Numbered from the stretch's first letter, positions 34,749-45,563 are shown. The stretch: 64,000 bases of DNA from Paraburkholderia megapolitana (GCF_007556815.1 NZ_CP041743.1:1674001-1738000), one strand, 5' to 3'. The notes: generated by a model from the sequence alone, not told the origin. Numbers and translations are program-made.

Positions 34749-34800
34749 TCGATTGTCGACGATTCACGCGACGGCGTCCAACGGCCGTTTCTGGCCGCAC
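34749..34800 (-). repeat. Copy C of the upstream element of the accessory genes
   Basis: 52-base copy with the core TCGATTGTCGACGATTC and AACGGCCGTTTCTGGCCGC. It is the copy against which D (75% over 52 bases) and B are compared. It lies just upstream of the SUKH-like gene. Confidence 0.75.
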
Positions 34801-35011
34801 CCGGTCTCCCAACGAACTATCGTAGTCGACCCTCCAGGATGATCACATTTCCCGAAAGCGGGCTTCCAGATGCCTGGATCAAGACACCTTGCCAGGCTAC
34901 GGTTGGCCAATCGCAGCCCGTCGCGGCACCTTCACGATTTCGCTCGTATTTCCTGGAAATTTCCCCCATTTCGCGCTCGACTTAAATGGCAACCGATAGA
35001 CGGTAAGAGGC

Positions 35012-35488
35012 TCACGAACCTCTACCGAAGCGCTCTTCATCTTCCCGCCGATTCCTCTCGCCCTTATCGCGAGGATCGTAGGGCCCGGAGAGTGCGAGAA
35101 AAGGCGTCGGCTGAGCCGGGACGACACAAGCCTTGGGAAAGTAGAGATGGCGCGCGAAGAGCAGGAAGCGGCGTCTCCACGAGAACGGCAATGCGCCTGC
35201 ATGACCCTCGAAGACTGCACCCCGTTCGCCGAGGTCGCGCGCCCAGTCGCGAAAGATCCACCGGTCCGCGCTCCCGTCGGTAACAAGCCAGAACCGGTCG
35301 CCGAAATCCAGCAGGGTGAATTCGGTGGGTTCGGCGGGCGCCGTCTCCGGGTCGAAGCAGGTCATACACAACACCCGCTGGAGTTGCTTGAGCTCGGCCT
35401 GGGCGAGAAGCGTTCCCTTAACCCGGAAAGAGATGACCGGATCCTTATAATCCACCATCGGTGGTGCAGGTGCTTTCGGAAAAAACAT
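35012..35488 (-). CDS. Hypothetical protein
   Basis: 158 residues from ATG 35488. No family recognised. The sequence looks globular with alternating strands and aromatic residues (FTLLDFGDRFWLVTDGSADRWIFRDWARDLG, LPFSWRRRFLLFARHLYF) and a charged C-terminus. Competing frames on both strands overlap, but this one has the best balance of hydrophobic and charged residues. It is divergent from the HD-domain gene at 35602. Confidence 0.5.
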   Translation of the reverse strand: MFFPKAPAPPMVDYKDPVISFRVKGTLLAQAELKQLQRVLCMTCFDPETAPAEPTEFTLLDFGDRFWLVTDGSADRWIFRDWARDLGERGAVFEGHAGALPFSWRRRFLLFARHLYFPKACVVPAQPTPFLALSGPYDPRDKGERNRREDEERFGRGS

Positions 35489-35601
35489 GGCACGTGACGA
35501 GCGATCGCCGATCTTTCGACAAAGAAGCAGGATACGCTTTAGCGACGCGTTGCCACGGGCAGTCAGAGGCGACCAGGAATCTCTGTCTTGATCACGACAC
35601 C

Positions 35602-36210
35602 ATGACGAACGCAAAAATGACCGCACTGCCACCCGCTCTCATAGAGCAGCTTCGATCGATGCACGACGATCCCGCGCGGAGATATCACAACTGGAGTCAT
35701 ATCCAGGCGTTGCTCAAGCTGCTCCCTGGGGTTCGAGATCGACTGAACGATCCGCTTGCCGTCGAATGTGCAATCGTGCTGCACGACGTCATCTATGAAC
35801 CGACGAGAAACGACAACGAAAAGAGAAGTGCCGCGCTTGCGAAGGAATTGATCAGCGGTGTAGTGCCCGACGATACCGCAAGGCGAGCGGTGCAATTAAT
35901 CGAAGCAACCGAGCGTCATCTCGTCGCGGAAAACATGTCAAAGGAAGAGGCCGAAGACTGCCGCATCTTCCTCGATATGGATCTGTCGATTCTGGGCAGT
36001 AATGCAAAGGCGTTCGACGACTACGAAGCAGGTATCAGACATGAATATCGGCACGTCGATGAGGCTGCGTTTCGTGAGGGGCGAGCCGCGATACTCGAGC
36101 GCTTCCTGAGCAGGGATCACCTGTATATGTCCGCGTGGGGTCGCGAGCAATTCGAGGCCAAAGCGAGAGTAAATCTGCAGCGGTCCCTGCAAGCGCTGCG
36201 CAACGTTTGA
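35602..36210 (+). CDS. HD-domain phosphohydrolase-like protein
   Basis: 202 residues from ATG 35602. Conserved YHNWSHI (28-34, first metal His at 29/33) and the HD pair His61-Asp62 (IVLHDVIYEP). This matches the family of predicted metal-dependent HD phosphohydrolases of about 200 residues, cytoplasmic, with unproven substrate (nucleotides are plausible). Upstream frames are open but the conserved start of the family falls at Met 35602. Converges with the Lrp gene. Confidence 0.83.
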   Translation: MTNAKMTALPPALIEQLRSMHDDPARRYHNWSHIQALLKLLPGVRDRLNDPLAVECAIVLHDVIYEPTRNDNEKRSAALAKELISGVVPDDTARRAVQLIEATERHLVAENMSKEEAEDCRIFLDMDLSILGSNAKAFDDYEAGIRHEYRHVDEAAFREGRAAILERFLSRDHLYMSAWGREQFEAKARVNLQRSLQALRNV

Positions 36211-36235
36211 ACGTAAGCGGTCCGTTATCCACGCC

Positions 36236-36691
36236 TTACTTAATCTCAGCAATCGCCTTTGGTGGATAGCTCGCAAGGACGATCGAGGTGGTCACCGGTC
36301 CGAATCTGGCCAGCGCGTCAATGGCTTTCTCTAGTTGGCTCATTTTTTGAACCACCACACGGACGACGAAGCAGTCATCGCCCGTGATGCGATGCGCTTC
36401 GACGATCTCCGGCATCGTTGCGAAGGTTTTCAGGCATTTTATGATCTGCGCGTGAGTCGTCTGTATTCGAATGAGCGCGGATATATCACGGCCCAGGAGT
36501 CCCGCATTGACCCTTGCCGAGTAACCCTCGATCACACCGTGCTCTTCCAGCCGCTTGATGCGGGCGCTGACGGCTGGCTGCGACAGTCCAATCTGCTTGC
36601 CTAGCTCGGTGTTGGTCACACGCGCATGAACTTGCAGCGCCTCAATAATGCGCCAGTCGAGCCGATCCAGTTCCACGTGCTTAGGTTTCAT
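36236..36691 (-). CDS. Lrp/AsnC-family transcriptional regulator
   Basis: 151 residues. N-terminal HTH (DWRIIEALQVHARVTNTELGKQIGLSQPAVSARIKRLE), then the RAM/effector domain with the GDDCFVVRV block. Such small regulators respond to amino acids as octamers. It is divergent from the hydrolase gene at 36813 and may control it. The preferred ligand is not evident. Confidence 0.9.
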   Translation of the reverse strand: MKPKHVELDRLDWRIIEALQVHARVTNTELGKQIGLSQPAVSARIKRLEEHGVIEGYSARVNAGLLGRDISALIRIQTTHAQIIKCLKTFATMPEIVEAHRITGDDCFVVRVVVQKMSQLEKAIDALARFGPVTTSIVLASYPPKAIAEIK

Positions 36692-36812
36692 TCGTATACA
36701 CCTCTAAATTCCGCCAGTTTCAATCCGTACCACGACGATTTCATCGGTTTGGCTATTCTGGCAGAAGCCGTTGGCTCCTACACTGAGCATTCATATCTGG
36801 AGGAACCTACAC

Positions 36813-37361
36813 ATGAGTCGACGTGTGCTGATCGTGCCTGGTCATGGCAATTCGGGGGCAACGCACTGGCAAAGTATCTGGGAAGCTTCGAAGCCTGGAT
36901 TTTGGTGCCGCGTGAAGATCGAGGATTGGGATCACGCCGTCTGCGACGAGTGGGTGGCAGCCATTGCTCGCGATGTGGAGGCTCTCGGCCCGGATACGAT
37001 CGTCGTCGCTCATAGTCTTGGCTGCCTCGCAGTTGTGCATTGGGCCGCGCGAAACACAGTCGCCATAGGAGGGGCACTTCTCGTGGCCGTTCCAGATCCG
37101 TCGGCGCCGGCCTTTCCTCGCGCCGATAGCATCGGATTTTCTCCCGTACCGTCGGCAAGGCTTCCATTCCCGAGCATCGTGGTCGCAAGTGGTAACGATC
37201 CCTACGCGGCAATCGGTTATGCGCGGTCTTGTGCGAACTCCTGGGGCAGCGAATTCCTCGATGTCGGGGCACGGGGGCACCTGAACGCCGCCAGTCACCT
37301 GGACGACTGGGCAGAGGGATATCAGCTCCTCCAGCGTTTGAACCGCAAAACACGCCTTTAG
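36813..37361 (+). CDS. RBBP9/YdeN-family alpha/beta hydrolase
   Basis: 182 residues from ATG 36813 with GGAGG about eight bases upstream. N-terminal VLIVPGHGNSG, nucleophile elbow AHSLGC, late Asp in VVASGNDPYA and His in ARGHLNAA give the usual triad. Proteins of this size are serine hydrolases of unknown natural substrate. Divergent from the Lrp gene, which is its likely regulator. Confidence 0.88.
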   Translation: MSRRVLIVPGHGNSGATHWQSIWEASKPGFWCRVKIEDWDHAVCDEWVAAIARDVEALGPDTIVVAHSLGCLAVVHWAARNTVAIGGALLVAVPDPSAPAFPRADSIGFSPVPSARLPFPSIVVASGNDPYAAIGYARSCANSWGSEFLDVGARGHLNAASHLDDWAEGYQLLQRLNRKTRL

Positions 37362-37518
37362 CAGCAGTCAGCCATTGCACGAAAGGTTATGCGAAACGAC
37401 TAATTTGGTCACGCATTCCCGAATGCTAATATCCAGAACCCCGAGAGCACTCCAATAATGTTGAGAGACTATTGATCAAGTTGGCGCAGCTATTTTTATA
37501 ACGATTGGAGCGCAAGTA

Positions 37519-38463
37519 GTGTCCAGGAATAATCCGCCGCGGCTCGTAGTTTCTCTGCTTTCAATTACGCTCTTTGCGATCTGGTCGGTAACCGCATGTG
37601 CCGGCGACGTCGATACCGTTACACCAGCGCCGGCCAATCCGCCGCTCACCACAACCGTCACCCCCGCTGCCACAGACCAACCCTGGCTGCACCAGACATT
37701 AAGCCTGATCAACAGCAGCCTGACGCGTTTCGGGCCGTACCGGACCGGCAACGCCTATCTGGAATACGAATACTACGGAACCAACGGACCATTCAATCTG
37801 TACGGCTATGTCGATGCGCTCAAGATACTCGGTGCCGGCTCGCAGAACACATCGGGCGTCTGGGATCACGGCGCACCGATATTCAGCGAACAGGAACCGC
37901 GCGTCGCACTCGACACGCTTGCCGGGAAAAACTTCCAGCTAGGACCGTTCAAGCACATCTATCTTGCCGCCGACTGGATTTACAACCAGGGCGGTAGCCG
38001 GTCATCCGAACAGAACACGCTCTACGCGGGCCTCGGCACCGACATCGATACGCACACGCCGCTAGCGTTGTCGGCGAATCTGTATCTGAACCGGGAATGG
38101 CAGAACTATGGCAACGCGAACGAGTTTTCCTGGGACGGCTACCGCTTCCAGATGAATTATTTCTATCCACTAGGTCATTACCTGGGCGGCGACTTCAGCT
38201 ACGCCGGTTTCTTCAACTACGATTTCGGATCAAAGCTGCGCGAAGAAACGGGCGGCAATACCTTTAGCGACACGGAGTTCGACTCGACCAACGCGCTGGT
38301 CTACTCGTACAAGCATCTTCGCCTCGTGGCCGTGGCACGCTACTTCCACAATGGCGGCCAGTGGAATAGCTCGATGCTGAACTTCGGCAACGGCTTCTTT
38401 CAGAATCGATCGACTGGGTGGGGGTACTACCTTGAAGCGGGTTATCAGTGGGGCAAGATATAG
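37519..38463 (+). CDS. Tsx-like nucleoside-specific outer-membrane channel
   Basis: 314 residues from GTG 37519 with GGAG eight bases upstream. A signal-like N-terminus (VVSLLSITLFAIWSVTACAG) is followed by a Pro-rich linker and about 240 residues of amphipathic beta-strands with the pattern YLEYEYYGTNG, YGYVDALKIL, and an aromatic C-terminal strand ending GYQWGKI. This is the Tsx/OmpW-type barrel layout; the EP family (ompK/Tsx) fits best. It likely transports nucleosides. It converges with the copper operon, separated by a 13-bp inverted repeat. Confidence 0.85.
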   Translation: MSRNNPPRLVVSLLSITLFAIWSVTACAGDVDTVTPAPANPPLTTTVTPAATDQPWLHQTLSLINSSLTRFGPYRTGNAYLEYEYYGTNGPFNLYGYVDALKILGAGSQNTSGVWDHGAPIFSEQEPRVALDTLAGKNFQLGPFKHIYLAADWIYNQGGSRSSEQNTLYAGLGTDIDTHTPLALSANLYLNREWQNYGNANEFSWDGYRFQMNYFYPLGHYLGGDFSYAGFFNYDFGSKLREETGGNTFSDTEFDSTNALVYSYKHLRLVAVARYFHNGGQWNSSMLNFGNGFFQNRSTGWGYYLEAGYQWGKI

Positions 38464-38479
38464 CGCTTCGGACGTCGAT

Positions 38480-38524
38480 ACAGCGATGCGTTAGCGACGA
38501 AACAACGTGCCAACGCATCGCTGT
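38480..38524. terminator. Perfect 13-bp inverted repeat between the convergent tsx-like and cusF genes
   Basis: Arms ACAGCGATGCGTT (38480-38492) and AACGCATCGCTGT (38512-38524) with a 19-base loop. It is positioned to end both convergent transcripts, but no T-run follows on either strand. Confidence 0.55.
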
Positions 38525-38541
38525 GCAACCACAGAAAACCG

Positions 38542-38895
38542 TTACTGTTTCATCAGCTTCACGATGGTCAACGTACCGTTCACGTCCTCAACGCGAACCT
38601 TGACCTTCTCGCCCGCTTTAGCCTGCTTGACCATCGTTTCATCTCCAGCCTTGTAGGCCATCGTCATCGCGGCCATGCCGATGTTCTTCAGCTCGCCGTG
38701 CTGAAGCGTCACCATGCCCGTCGACGGATCGACTTTCTTGACGACGGCGTCGGTGAGCGCGGTGCTGTTCGACGCGCCGGCATCCATTGCGCCGCCGCTC
38801 ATTTTCATGCCGGCCATGTTGTCTGCCGCCATGGCTGCGCCGGCAAGTGTGAGGCCCGTGCAGAGCACAGCCGTCAGAGTGAGCAACTTCTTCAT
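38542..38895 (-). CDS. cusF: CusF-like periplasmic copper-binding protein
   Basis: 117 residues, signal peptide 1-23. The domain is like E. coli CusF, with His66, Met77 and Met79 (MAAMTM) in the metal site, but the Trp that stacks on Cu(I)/Ag(I) is replaced by Met74. Met/Gly-rich leader ([12 protein letters not shown]). It would carry Cu(I) to the efflux pump. Its start overlaps the cusA stop by four bases, so it is the last gene of the operon. Confidence 0.9.
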   Translation of the reverse strand: MKKLLTLTAVLCTGLTLAGAAMAADNMAGMKMSGGAMDAGASNSTALTDAVVKKVDPSTGMVTLQHGELKNIGMAAMTMAYKAGDETMVKQAKAGEKVKVRVEDVNGTLTIVKLMKQ

Positions 38896-41800
38896 TGATT
38901 TTCTCCAGAGTGGATTTGCGGCACGAACGTGCCATGGGGTGCTACATGAGGTTGCAGCGCTTCCTGCGTCTTTGCATTCGCGCGCGCCACGCGGCGACGT
39001 TGCAGCAACAGCCAGGCGGCCGGAATGATGAGCATGGACAGAAGCGGCGCGGTCACCATGCCGCCGACCATCGGCGCGGCGATGCGCTGCATGACTTCGG
39101 AACCGGAGCCGTGACCCAGCATGATCGGGATCAAACCGGCCAGCACGACTGCGACCGTCATGGCCTTGGGTCTTACGCGCAAAACCGCGCCTTCGCGGAT
39201 CGCATCGACAAGCGTTGCTTCGGTAAGCGGCGCGCCCTCGTCGAGCCGACGATTGAGTGCGCCCTTCAGATACAGCAGCATCACGACACCGAACTCAGCC
39301 GCCACGCCCGACAACGCGATGAATCCCACCGCAGTCGCGACGGACACCGCGTGCCCGAGTATCCAGATCAACCAGAATCCGCCGACCAGCGCGAACGGCA
39401 CCGTCGACATCAGCAAGAGCGCATCGGCCGCCGAGTTGAACGTCAGGAACAGCAGCACGAAGATGACGACGAGCGTCACGGGGATCACCGTGCGCAACTT
39501 CGCGGCGGCACGCTCCAGATACTCGAACTGACCCGACCAGGCAATCGAATAACCAGGCGGCAGCACGACATGCTGTGCAACCGCGCTCTGCATCGCTTTC
39601 ACGGCCGACTGCAGGTCGGTGTTGCGAATGTCCACGTAGACGTAGCCTGACAAGCGGGCGTTCTCGCTGCGGATCATCGGTGGGCCGTCGGATATCCTGA
39701 TCGTGGCGACGTCGCCTAACGTGATCTGTGCGCCGCGATCCGTGACGACCGGCAACTGACGCAGATTGTCGACAGAGTCCCTGATCTCGCGCGGATAGCG
39801 AATGTTGATCGGAAAACGTTCGCGACCTGCGATCACTTCGCCGACGTTATCGCCCCCCACCGCAGTCGACACGACGGACTGGATGTCCGTCACCGACAGT
39901 CCATAGCGCGCGGCCGCCAGCCGGTCGATATCGACGTCGATGTAGTGACCGCCGTTCAGTCGTTCGGCGAGCGCCGACGTGACGCCTGGAACGTTCTTCA
40001 GGACAGATTCGACCTGCGTCGCAATCCTGTCGATCTGACCAAGATCCGCGCCCGAAATCTTCACCCCGACAGGCGTCTTGATACCCGTCGACAGCATGTC
40101 GAGACGATTGCGAATCGGTGGTACCCAGACGTTCGACAGCCCCGGAATCTTGACGCGCGCATCGAGTTCATCGATGAGCTTTTCCGGCGTCATACCTGGG
40201 CGCCATTCGCTGCGCGGTTTGAACTGGATGGTGGTCTCGAACATCTCGAACGGCGCGGGATCGGTTGCAGTATCGGCACGGCCCGATTTGCCGAACACGG
40301 TCTTCACTTCGGGCACCGTCTTGATGAGGCGATCTGTTTGCTGCAGCAGTTCGGCGGCTTTATCTGCCGATATGCCGGGCAACGCGGTCGGCATGTAAAG
40401 CAGATCGCCTTCGTCGAGCGGCGGCATGAATTCGCCACCAAGCCGCGACACCGGGATCAACGTGACAGCAAGCGCGACCACGGCCAACCCGATTGCAACC
40501 CACGGGCGGCGCAATGTTGCTTCAAGCAACGGCCGGTACAGTCTGATCAGAACACGGTTGAGCGGATTCGCATTCTCATGCGGAATCCGGCCGCGAATCA
40601 GATAGCCCATCAGCACCGGCACAAGCGTTACGGATAAACCTGCCGCAGCCGCAATGGTGTAGGTCTTGGTAAACGCCAGCGGGGCGAACAGTTTCCCTTC
40701 CTGGCCTTCGAGCGAGAACACCGGGATAAACGACAGCGTGATGATCAGCAGCGAAAAGAACAGCGCCGGGCCGACTTCGGCGGCGGACTGCGCGATCAAC
40801 TCCCACCGCTGCGCAGTCGTGATCGGCGTATCGGGATGCGCGTGGTCGTACGCTTCCAGATGCTTGTGCGCGTTCTCGATCATCACGATGGCCGCATCGA
40901 TCATTGCGCCGATCGCAATCGCAATCCCGCCCAGCGACATCAGGTTCGCGTTGACACCCTGATAGCGCATCACGATAAATGCGGCCAGCACGCCAAGCGG
41001 TAACGACAGGATTGCGACGAACGCGCTGCGCAGATGGAAGAGAAACACCGCGCAAACCAGGCCCACGATGATGAACTCTTCGACGAGCTTGTCCTTCAGA
41101 TTGTCGACGGCACGCTCGATGAGCTGCGAGCGATCATAGGTCGTCACGACCTCGACGCCCGGCGGCAGCGATCGCTTCAAGTCGGCGAGCTTTGCCTTGA
41201 CGGCTTCGATGGTGGTCAGCGCGTTCTTTCCCGAGCGCATGACGATCACACCGCCCGCGACTTCGCCTTCGCCATTCAGCTCGGCAATGCCGCGACGCAT
41301 TTCAGGTCCGATCTGGATGCGTGCGACATCGCCAAGCAGGACAGGAGTGCCTGCGTCGTTCGTGCGCAGCACGATATGGCGGAAGTCATCGAGCGAATGC
41401 AGATAGCCCGACGATCTGACCATGTACTCGGATTCGGCAAGTTCAACCACCGAGCCGCCCGATTCCTGGTTCGCCTTGCCGATGGCATCCGCGACTGCCG
41501 CCTGCGTGATGCCGTAAGCGCGCAACTTGTCCGGATCGAGCACGACCTGATATTGCCGCACCATACCGCCGATGCTGGCCACTTCCGAAACGTCCGGTAC
41601 CGACTTCAACTCGAACTTCAGGAACCAGTCGTTCAATGCGCGCAGCTGGCCGAGATCGTGCGTGGCCGTGCGATCGACCAGAGCGTATTCGTAGACCCAA
41701 CCCACGCCCGTAGCGTCGGGACCGAGCGACACAGTCGCGCCGGGCGGCAGGCGGCTCTGCACCTGGTTCAGGTATTCGAGCACACGCGAGCGGGCCCAGT

Positions 41801-42110
41801 ACTGGTCCGTCTTGTCGTCGAATAGCACGTAGACAAACGCGTCTCCAAACGACGAATAAGCGCGGATGGTCGTAGCACCTGGTACGCCGAGCAGCGTCGT
41901 CGTCAGCGGATAGGTCACCTGGTCTTCGACGACTTGCGGCGCTTTGCCGGGATACGACGCCTTGATGATGACCTGTGTGTCGGACAGATCCGGCAGCGCG
42001 TCGAGCGGCGTCTGGGTCAGCGAATAGACGCCCCATGCGGTGACGAGCACCGTCGCGAGCAGCACGAGGAAGCGGTTGTAAATCGACCAGCGAATGATGC
42101 GCGCAATCAT
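38892..42110 (-). CDS. cusA: Heavy-metal RND efflux pump, inner-membrane transporter CusA
   Basis: 1072 residues, the normal HME-RND length. N-terminal helix ([17 protein letters not shown]) with [18 protein letters not shown], two periplasmic loops, and family signatures such as [19 protein letters not shown] and [28 protein letters not shown] proton-driven exporter of Cu(I)/Ag(I) working with CusB and CusC. ATG 42110 overlaps the cusB stop by four bases (ATGA), proving tight coupling. Zn/Co specificity (CzcA) is less likely because cusF is adjacent. Confidence 0.95.
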   Translation of the reverse strand: MIARIIRWSIYNRFLVLLATVLVTAWGVYSLTQTPLDALPDLSDTQVIIKASYPGKAPQVVEDQVTYPLTTTLLGVPGATTIRAYSSFGDAFVYVLFDDKTDQYWARSRVLEYLNQVQSRLPPGATVSLGPDATGVGWVYEYALVDRTATHDLGQLRALNDWFLKFELKSVPDVSEVASIGGMVRQYQVVLDPDKLRAYGITQAAVADAIGKANQESGGSVVELAESEYMVRSSGYLHSLDDFRHIVLRTNDAGTPVLLGDVARIQIGPEMRRGIAELNGEGEVAGGVIVMRSGKNALTTIEAVKAKLADLKRSLPPGVEVVTTYDRSQLIERAVDNLKDKLVEEFIIVGLVCAVFLFHLRSAFVAILSLPLGVLAAFIVMRYQGVNANLMSLGGIAIAIGAMIDAAIVMIENAHKHLEAYDHAHPDTPITTAQRWELIAQSAAEVGPALFFSLLIITLSFIPVFSLEGQEGKLFAPLAFTKTYTIAAAAGLSVTLVPVLMGYLIRGRIPHENANPLNRVLIRLYRPLLEATLRRPWVAIGLAVVALAVTLIPVSRLGGEFMPPLDEGDLLYMPTALPGISADKAAELLQQTDRLIKTVPEVKTVFGKSGRADTATDPAPFEMFETTIQFKPRSEWRPGMTPEKLIDELDARVKIPGLSNVWVPPIRNRLDMLSTGIKTPVGVKISGADLGQIDRIATQVESVLKNVPGVTSALAERLNGGHYIDVDIDRLAAARYGLSVTDIQSVVSTAVGGDNVGEVIAGRERFPINIRYPREIRDSVDNLRQLPVVTDRGAQITLGDVATIRISDGPPMIRSENARLSGYVYVDIRNTDLQSAVKAMQSAVAQHVVLPPGYSIAWSGQFEYLERAAAKLRTVIPVTLVVIFVLLFLTFNSAADALLLMSTVPFALVGGFWLIWILGHAVSVATAVGFIALSGVAAEFGVVMLLYLKGALNRRLDEGAPLTEATLVDAIREGAVLRVRPKAMTVAVVLAGLIPIMLGHGSGSEVMQRIAAPMVGGMVTAPLLSMLIIPAAWLLLQRRRVARANAKTQEALQPHVAPHGTFVPQIHSGENQ

Positions 42111-43660
42111 TTCGTGCTCCCCACCGGTTCGACTTGCGTCAGTTCGTAGCCGTCGTCGGAGGGCTTGAAGACGAAATGCACAGACTCGCCTACCTTGACG
42201 TCGGGGAATGAGGTTGGAGACGGTTTGCCGAAGGTCATGGTCATCGCACTCCAGCCCAGTGCCGGTACGGGTTGATGCGAGAACGTGATGTCGCTGGAGG
42301 TGACTTTTTCAACCTTGCCGGTGGTTTCGTAGGTCTGCGCGGCGGGCGCGGAAGCGGAAGCAGAAGCAGCTGACGGCGCAACTGGCGAGGCTTCAGGTGC
42401 CACGCTTCCTTCAAGCTTCGGCAGCACGGAGGTCAGGCTCGCTTCCGAGTCGATCAGGAACTGCCCCGATGCGACGACCTGCTGACCTTCGGTCAACCCG
42501 CTCGTCACTTCGGTGTTGTCCCCGCTATCGCTGCCAACCGCGATCTGAACAGGTTGCAACCGGCCGTCGCTATTCCTCACGATGACGATCGAGCGCTTGC
42601 CGGTCGTGATGACCGCTTCGGACGGCACCAGCAGCCGCGATACCGTTTTCGCTCCGCTGACACGGGCACGCATCAGCATCCCCGGTGTCAGCTTGAGGCC
42701 GGCGTTATCGATTTCGAGGCGAGCCTGCAGCGTCCTGCTGTCCCCACTGATGCCCGGCAGGATTTCGCGGATATGACCGCTAAAGCGTTGCGAAGCGTCG
42801 CCGGCAAACGTCGCTTCGACGGTCATGCCGGGCTGCACCTGCAACGCAAGCGACTCGGGTATCTCAACGATCAACCACAGCTTCGATAGACCGGCAATCT
42901 TGGCAAGCGTCTGTCCTGGCGACACCATGGCGCCATCGCGCACATTGAGTTCTGTCACCACGCCGGCTCGCTGCGCGAACAGCGTGACGTGGGTTTGCGC
43001 TTTGCCGGTTCTATCGAGGCTCGCAATGAGCCCATCGGGAATCGACAGTGCCTGCATGCGCGCACGCGCGGCGGCAAGCAGGCTCGCGTCCATGCCGCTA
43101 CGCTTGAGCGCCAGATATTCTTCCTGAGGCGCGAGCCAGTCGGGAACGAAAAGCGATGCGATCGGCGCACCCTGCGCGACCCGTTGCATCGGGGCGCTGG
43201 CATACAGGTGGTCGATATAGCCGGTCACACGCGACTGCACCACGTCTGCCATCGATTCATCGAACTGCGTGGTACCGATTGCGCTGAATCCTTCGGCGGT
43301 GTCCTGCCTGACCACTGTCGCGTACCGGATGCCAAGATTCTGTTGCAGCGTGGAGTCGACCTTGACACCGCTTGAACCGCCTTCGTCCGCAAAGACCGGT
43401 TGCAACTCCATGTTCATGAACGGCGACTTGCCAGGTTTATCGAAGTGCTGGTTCGGCACCATCGGGTCGTGCCAGTAAAGCACTTTGCGTCCTGTCTTCG
43501 TGTCGACCTTGTCGCTGCCCGCAGATGGGCTCGCGGCCATGGCCAGTGCGATGGGCGTATCTGTTGCAGTCCGACGTGAGCCGGCCACATAACCGGCGCC
43601 AAGCAGCACGGCCACGGTGAACACTGCGGCAACGGCACGTACGATCAGTTTCTGGTTCAT
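42107..43660 (-). CDS. cusB: Heavy-metal RND periplasmic adaptor CusB with C-terminal CusF domain
   Basis: 517 residues. N-terminal helix, a metal-binding stretch with [23 protein letters not shown] (heavy-metal-binding/YHS-like), adaptor barrel and hairpin, and at 440-517 a CusF-like domain with His462, Trp470, Met473 and Met475 ([14 protein letters not shown]), all four metal ligands intact. It links CusA and CusC and may receive copper directly through this tail. Overlaps cusA by four bases and follows cusC by 10 bases. Confidence 0.93.
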   Translation of the reverse strand: MNQKLIVRAVAAVFTVAVLLGAGYVAGSRRTATDTPIALAMAASPSAGSDKVDTKTGRKVLYWHDPMVPNQHFDKPGKSPFMNMELQPVFADEGGSSGVKVDSTLQQNLGIRYATVVRQDTAEGFSAIGTTQFDESMADVVQSRVTGYIDHLYASAPMQRVAQGAPIASLFVPDWLAPQEEYLALKRSGMDASLLAAARARMQALSIPDGLIASLDRTGKAQTHVTLFAQRAGVVTELNVRDGAMVSPGQTLAKIAGLSKLWLIVEIPESLALQVQPGMTVEATFAGDASQRFSGHIREILPGISGDSRTLQARLEIDNAGLKLTPGMLMRARVSGAKTVSRLLVPSEAVITTGKRSIVIVRNSDGRLQPVQIAVGSDSGDNTEVTSGLTEGQQVVASGQFLIDSEASLTSVLPKLEGSVAPEASPVAPSAASASASAPAAQTYETTGKVEKVTSSDITFSHQPVPALGWSAMTMTFGKPSPTSFPDVKVGESVHFVFKPSDDGYELTQVEPVGSTK

Positions 43661-43669
43661 GTTTTTTCC

Positions 43670-44971
43670 TTACTGGCTGGCGGTCAGGTCGGTTGGCAAA
43701 ACCTGGTATTCCAGCTGTGCCCAGACGAGGGAAACTTCGCGTTCGAGGTTCAGCACCTGAAGGTCCGCTTCGAGTTGCGTGTGCCGTGCATCCAGTGCGT
43801 CCGCGAGCGTGCCGGCACCGGATCGATAGGCGGCATTGGCGAGCTGCACTTTTTGTTCGGCGGCGGGAAGAACGGTCTGCTTCGCGTTGGCGAGACGTTC
43901 GCGACCGCCGGCAAGCTTTGCCGTCAGACTCTGGATATCCGCAACGACCTGGCGTTCGGTGTCTTCATAGGTGAGTCGCGCCTGCGTACCCATCTCGGAC
44001 TTCTGCGCGACATCGCGGTCTTCGACATTGCTGCGATGGATCGGCAAAGGAATGGTTACGCCAACCGACACGTAGTCCGGATACTTCCCGCCACTCTTGA
44101 AGTAGGTCAGCCCCCAGGTCCAGTTCGGATTCCGGTTGCTGCGGGCCACGTCCGTATCGGCATCGGCGAGCGAGATGGCGGCGCGCGCTGCGATCAACGA
44201 AGGCTGAACCTGAGCAAGGTGATCGGCGCTGAAACTGGGTACCTGTGACTCGAATTCCGGTGGCGTACCGGAAACTTGAAGTACGTTGCCAGCGCCGGTC
44301 CAGCGCGACAGCACGATCAATGCAGTCTTCGCGTCTTGCTGCGCATTGATCAGTTCGTCACGCGCATTGCCGAGCGTCAGGTTGGCCTGGGCGACGTCGA
44401 CGGCCGTCCCTTTCGCGCCGCGGTACGACGCCTGCCTTGCCGCGAGCTCCTGGCCCAGATGGTCGACCAGCGCCTGATTGAGCGCGACGGCCTGCTTCGC
44501 ATAGATGGCGTTGAGCCAGGCCATGGCGGCTTGCTGACGCACCTCGGCGACTTTCTCGAGGTACGTCGACTGGTCGCGCTCGACAACCCGATTGGCTAGC
44601 GATGTCTGTAGCCGGCGCTTGGCGGGCGAGACCCATTCCTGCTGAATGCCGATGCCGCGCATCGTGAAGTTGTCTTGCCCGATGGTCAAGGCATTAGGCC
44701 CATTGACCGGCAAGTCCTGCACGCTGAGGTTCAGAGTGGGATTGGGTAGTTCTCCAGCCTTGACGACTACGTCCGAACTGCCGCGAACCGACGCCTGTGC
44801 AGCCTGGATCGAAGACGAGCGGCTGGTGGCAATTTGCAGTGCTTCGTCGAGCGTCAAGCCGACGTCCTGAGCGTAGGCCGCGCGGCCGGACAACAGGCCA
44901 AGCGCAACCAGGAGCACACATGAGCGAGCCCAGGCGCGCCGCGATGCCGGCGAGCCGATGTTGAAAAGCAT
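43670..44971 (-). CDS. cusC: TolC-family outer-membrane factor CusC
   Basis: 433 residues with a signal peptide (VLLVALGLLSGRAAYA) and the repeated TolC pattern: LTLDEALQIATSRSSSIQAAQ and a second repeat near LVDHLGQELAARQASYRGAKGTAVDVAQA. It forms the outer-membrane channel of the copper pump. It is the first pump gene, following the small DUF/secreted-protein genes of the same strand by 110 bases. Confidence 0.9.
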   Translation of the reverse strand: MLFNIGSPASRRAWARSCVLLVALGLLSGRAAYAQDVGLTLDEALQIATSRSSSIQAAQASVRGSSDVVVKAGELPNPTLNLSVQDLPVNGPNALTIGQDNFTMRGIGIQQEWVSPAKRRLQTSLANRVVERDQSTYLEKVAEVRQQAAMAWLNAIYAKQAVALNQALVDHLGQELAARQASYRGAKGTAVDVAQANLTLGNARDELINAQQDAKTALIVLSRWTGAGNVLQVSGTPPEFESQVPSFSADHLAQVQPSLIAARAAISLADADTDVARSNRNPNWTWGLTYFKSGGKYPDYVSVGVTIPLPIHRSNVEDRDVAQKSEMGTQARLTYEDTERQVVADIQSLTAKLAGGRERLANAKQTVLPAAEQKVQLANAAYRSGAGTLADALDARHTQLEADLQVLNLEREVSLVWAQLEYQVLPTDLTASQ

Positions 44972-45082
44972 GTTCTAACCTCGAATGGTCGAGCTGCGTG
45001 GGCCGCGCGAGCGGACACACGAACTCATGTCCCGAAACAGGACGACATCACCGCGCGAGAGCGGCAAACCAGAACGATGGAG

Positions 45083-45448
45083 TTAGAGAGACTGCGGTGG
45101 ACGCCAGAGGCCATCCGGCTCGCGGATGGAGAGCGACTGGGTGTAGTGGAAGCTGACAGGGACAAACGACCCGGCGGGCCTCGTCACAGTGGGAGAAGAA
45201 ACGGGGTGATAGAGGCTGCCCATCTGACACTGCGCACTGACCTTGCACAGCGATACTTTCGACTTGTCGTGTTCGCTCGTTGCGGGACTCATCGAATCGC
45301 AACCGGGCATGTCGCTGGACATGGCGGCGGTGTCGGTAGACATCGTGGATTCCATTGGACACGCACCAATCGTGCCGCTCGCTGCCAGCCCGCTTAAGGG
45401 CAGCACCGCGCAGAGCAGCAAAACGAGAAGTGTCCGCAGGAATTTCAT
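45083..45448 (-). CDS. Small secreted Cys/Met-rich protein of the copper operon
   Basis: 121 residues from ATG 45448. Signal peptide (LRTLLVLLLCAVLPLSGLAAS), then a Met/Ser/Cys-rich mature part (ACPMESTMSTDTAAMSSDMPGCDSM, SLCKVSAQCQMGSLY) and a C-terminal tail SIREPDGLWRPPQSL. Met and Cys residues could bind Cu(I). The tail resembles that of the first gene of the operon (FVPEPPQRPPQSA). Not a named family; role inferred from context. Confidence 0.75.
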   Translation of the reverse strand: MKFLRTLLVLLLCAVLPLSGLAASGTIGACPMESTMSTDTAAMSSDMPGCDSMSPATSEHDKSKVSLCKVSAQCQMGSLYHPVSSPTVTRPAGSFVPVSFHYTQSLSIREPDGLWRPPQSL

Positions 45449-45563
45449 CGCACGAAGTATAGCGTAGCTATTTGAAACGGATTTGACTGCATTTGCACTG
45501 GATGAAACGACGTGGACGAGGTCCTGGGTGAACTCATAACAGGGTCCACGCCGTTCCGGTTGC

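Noticed and set aside
34749..34800. Integron attC site in the upstream element (GTCCAAC resembles RYYYAAC)
   Set aside because: No matching GTTRRRY partner with the imperfect dyad expected, and no integrase; the element lies upstream of, not after, the genes.
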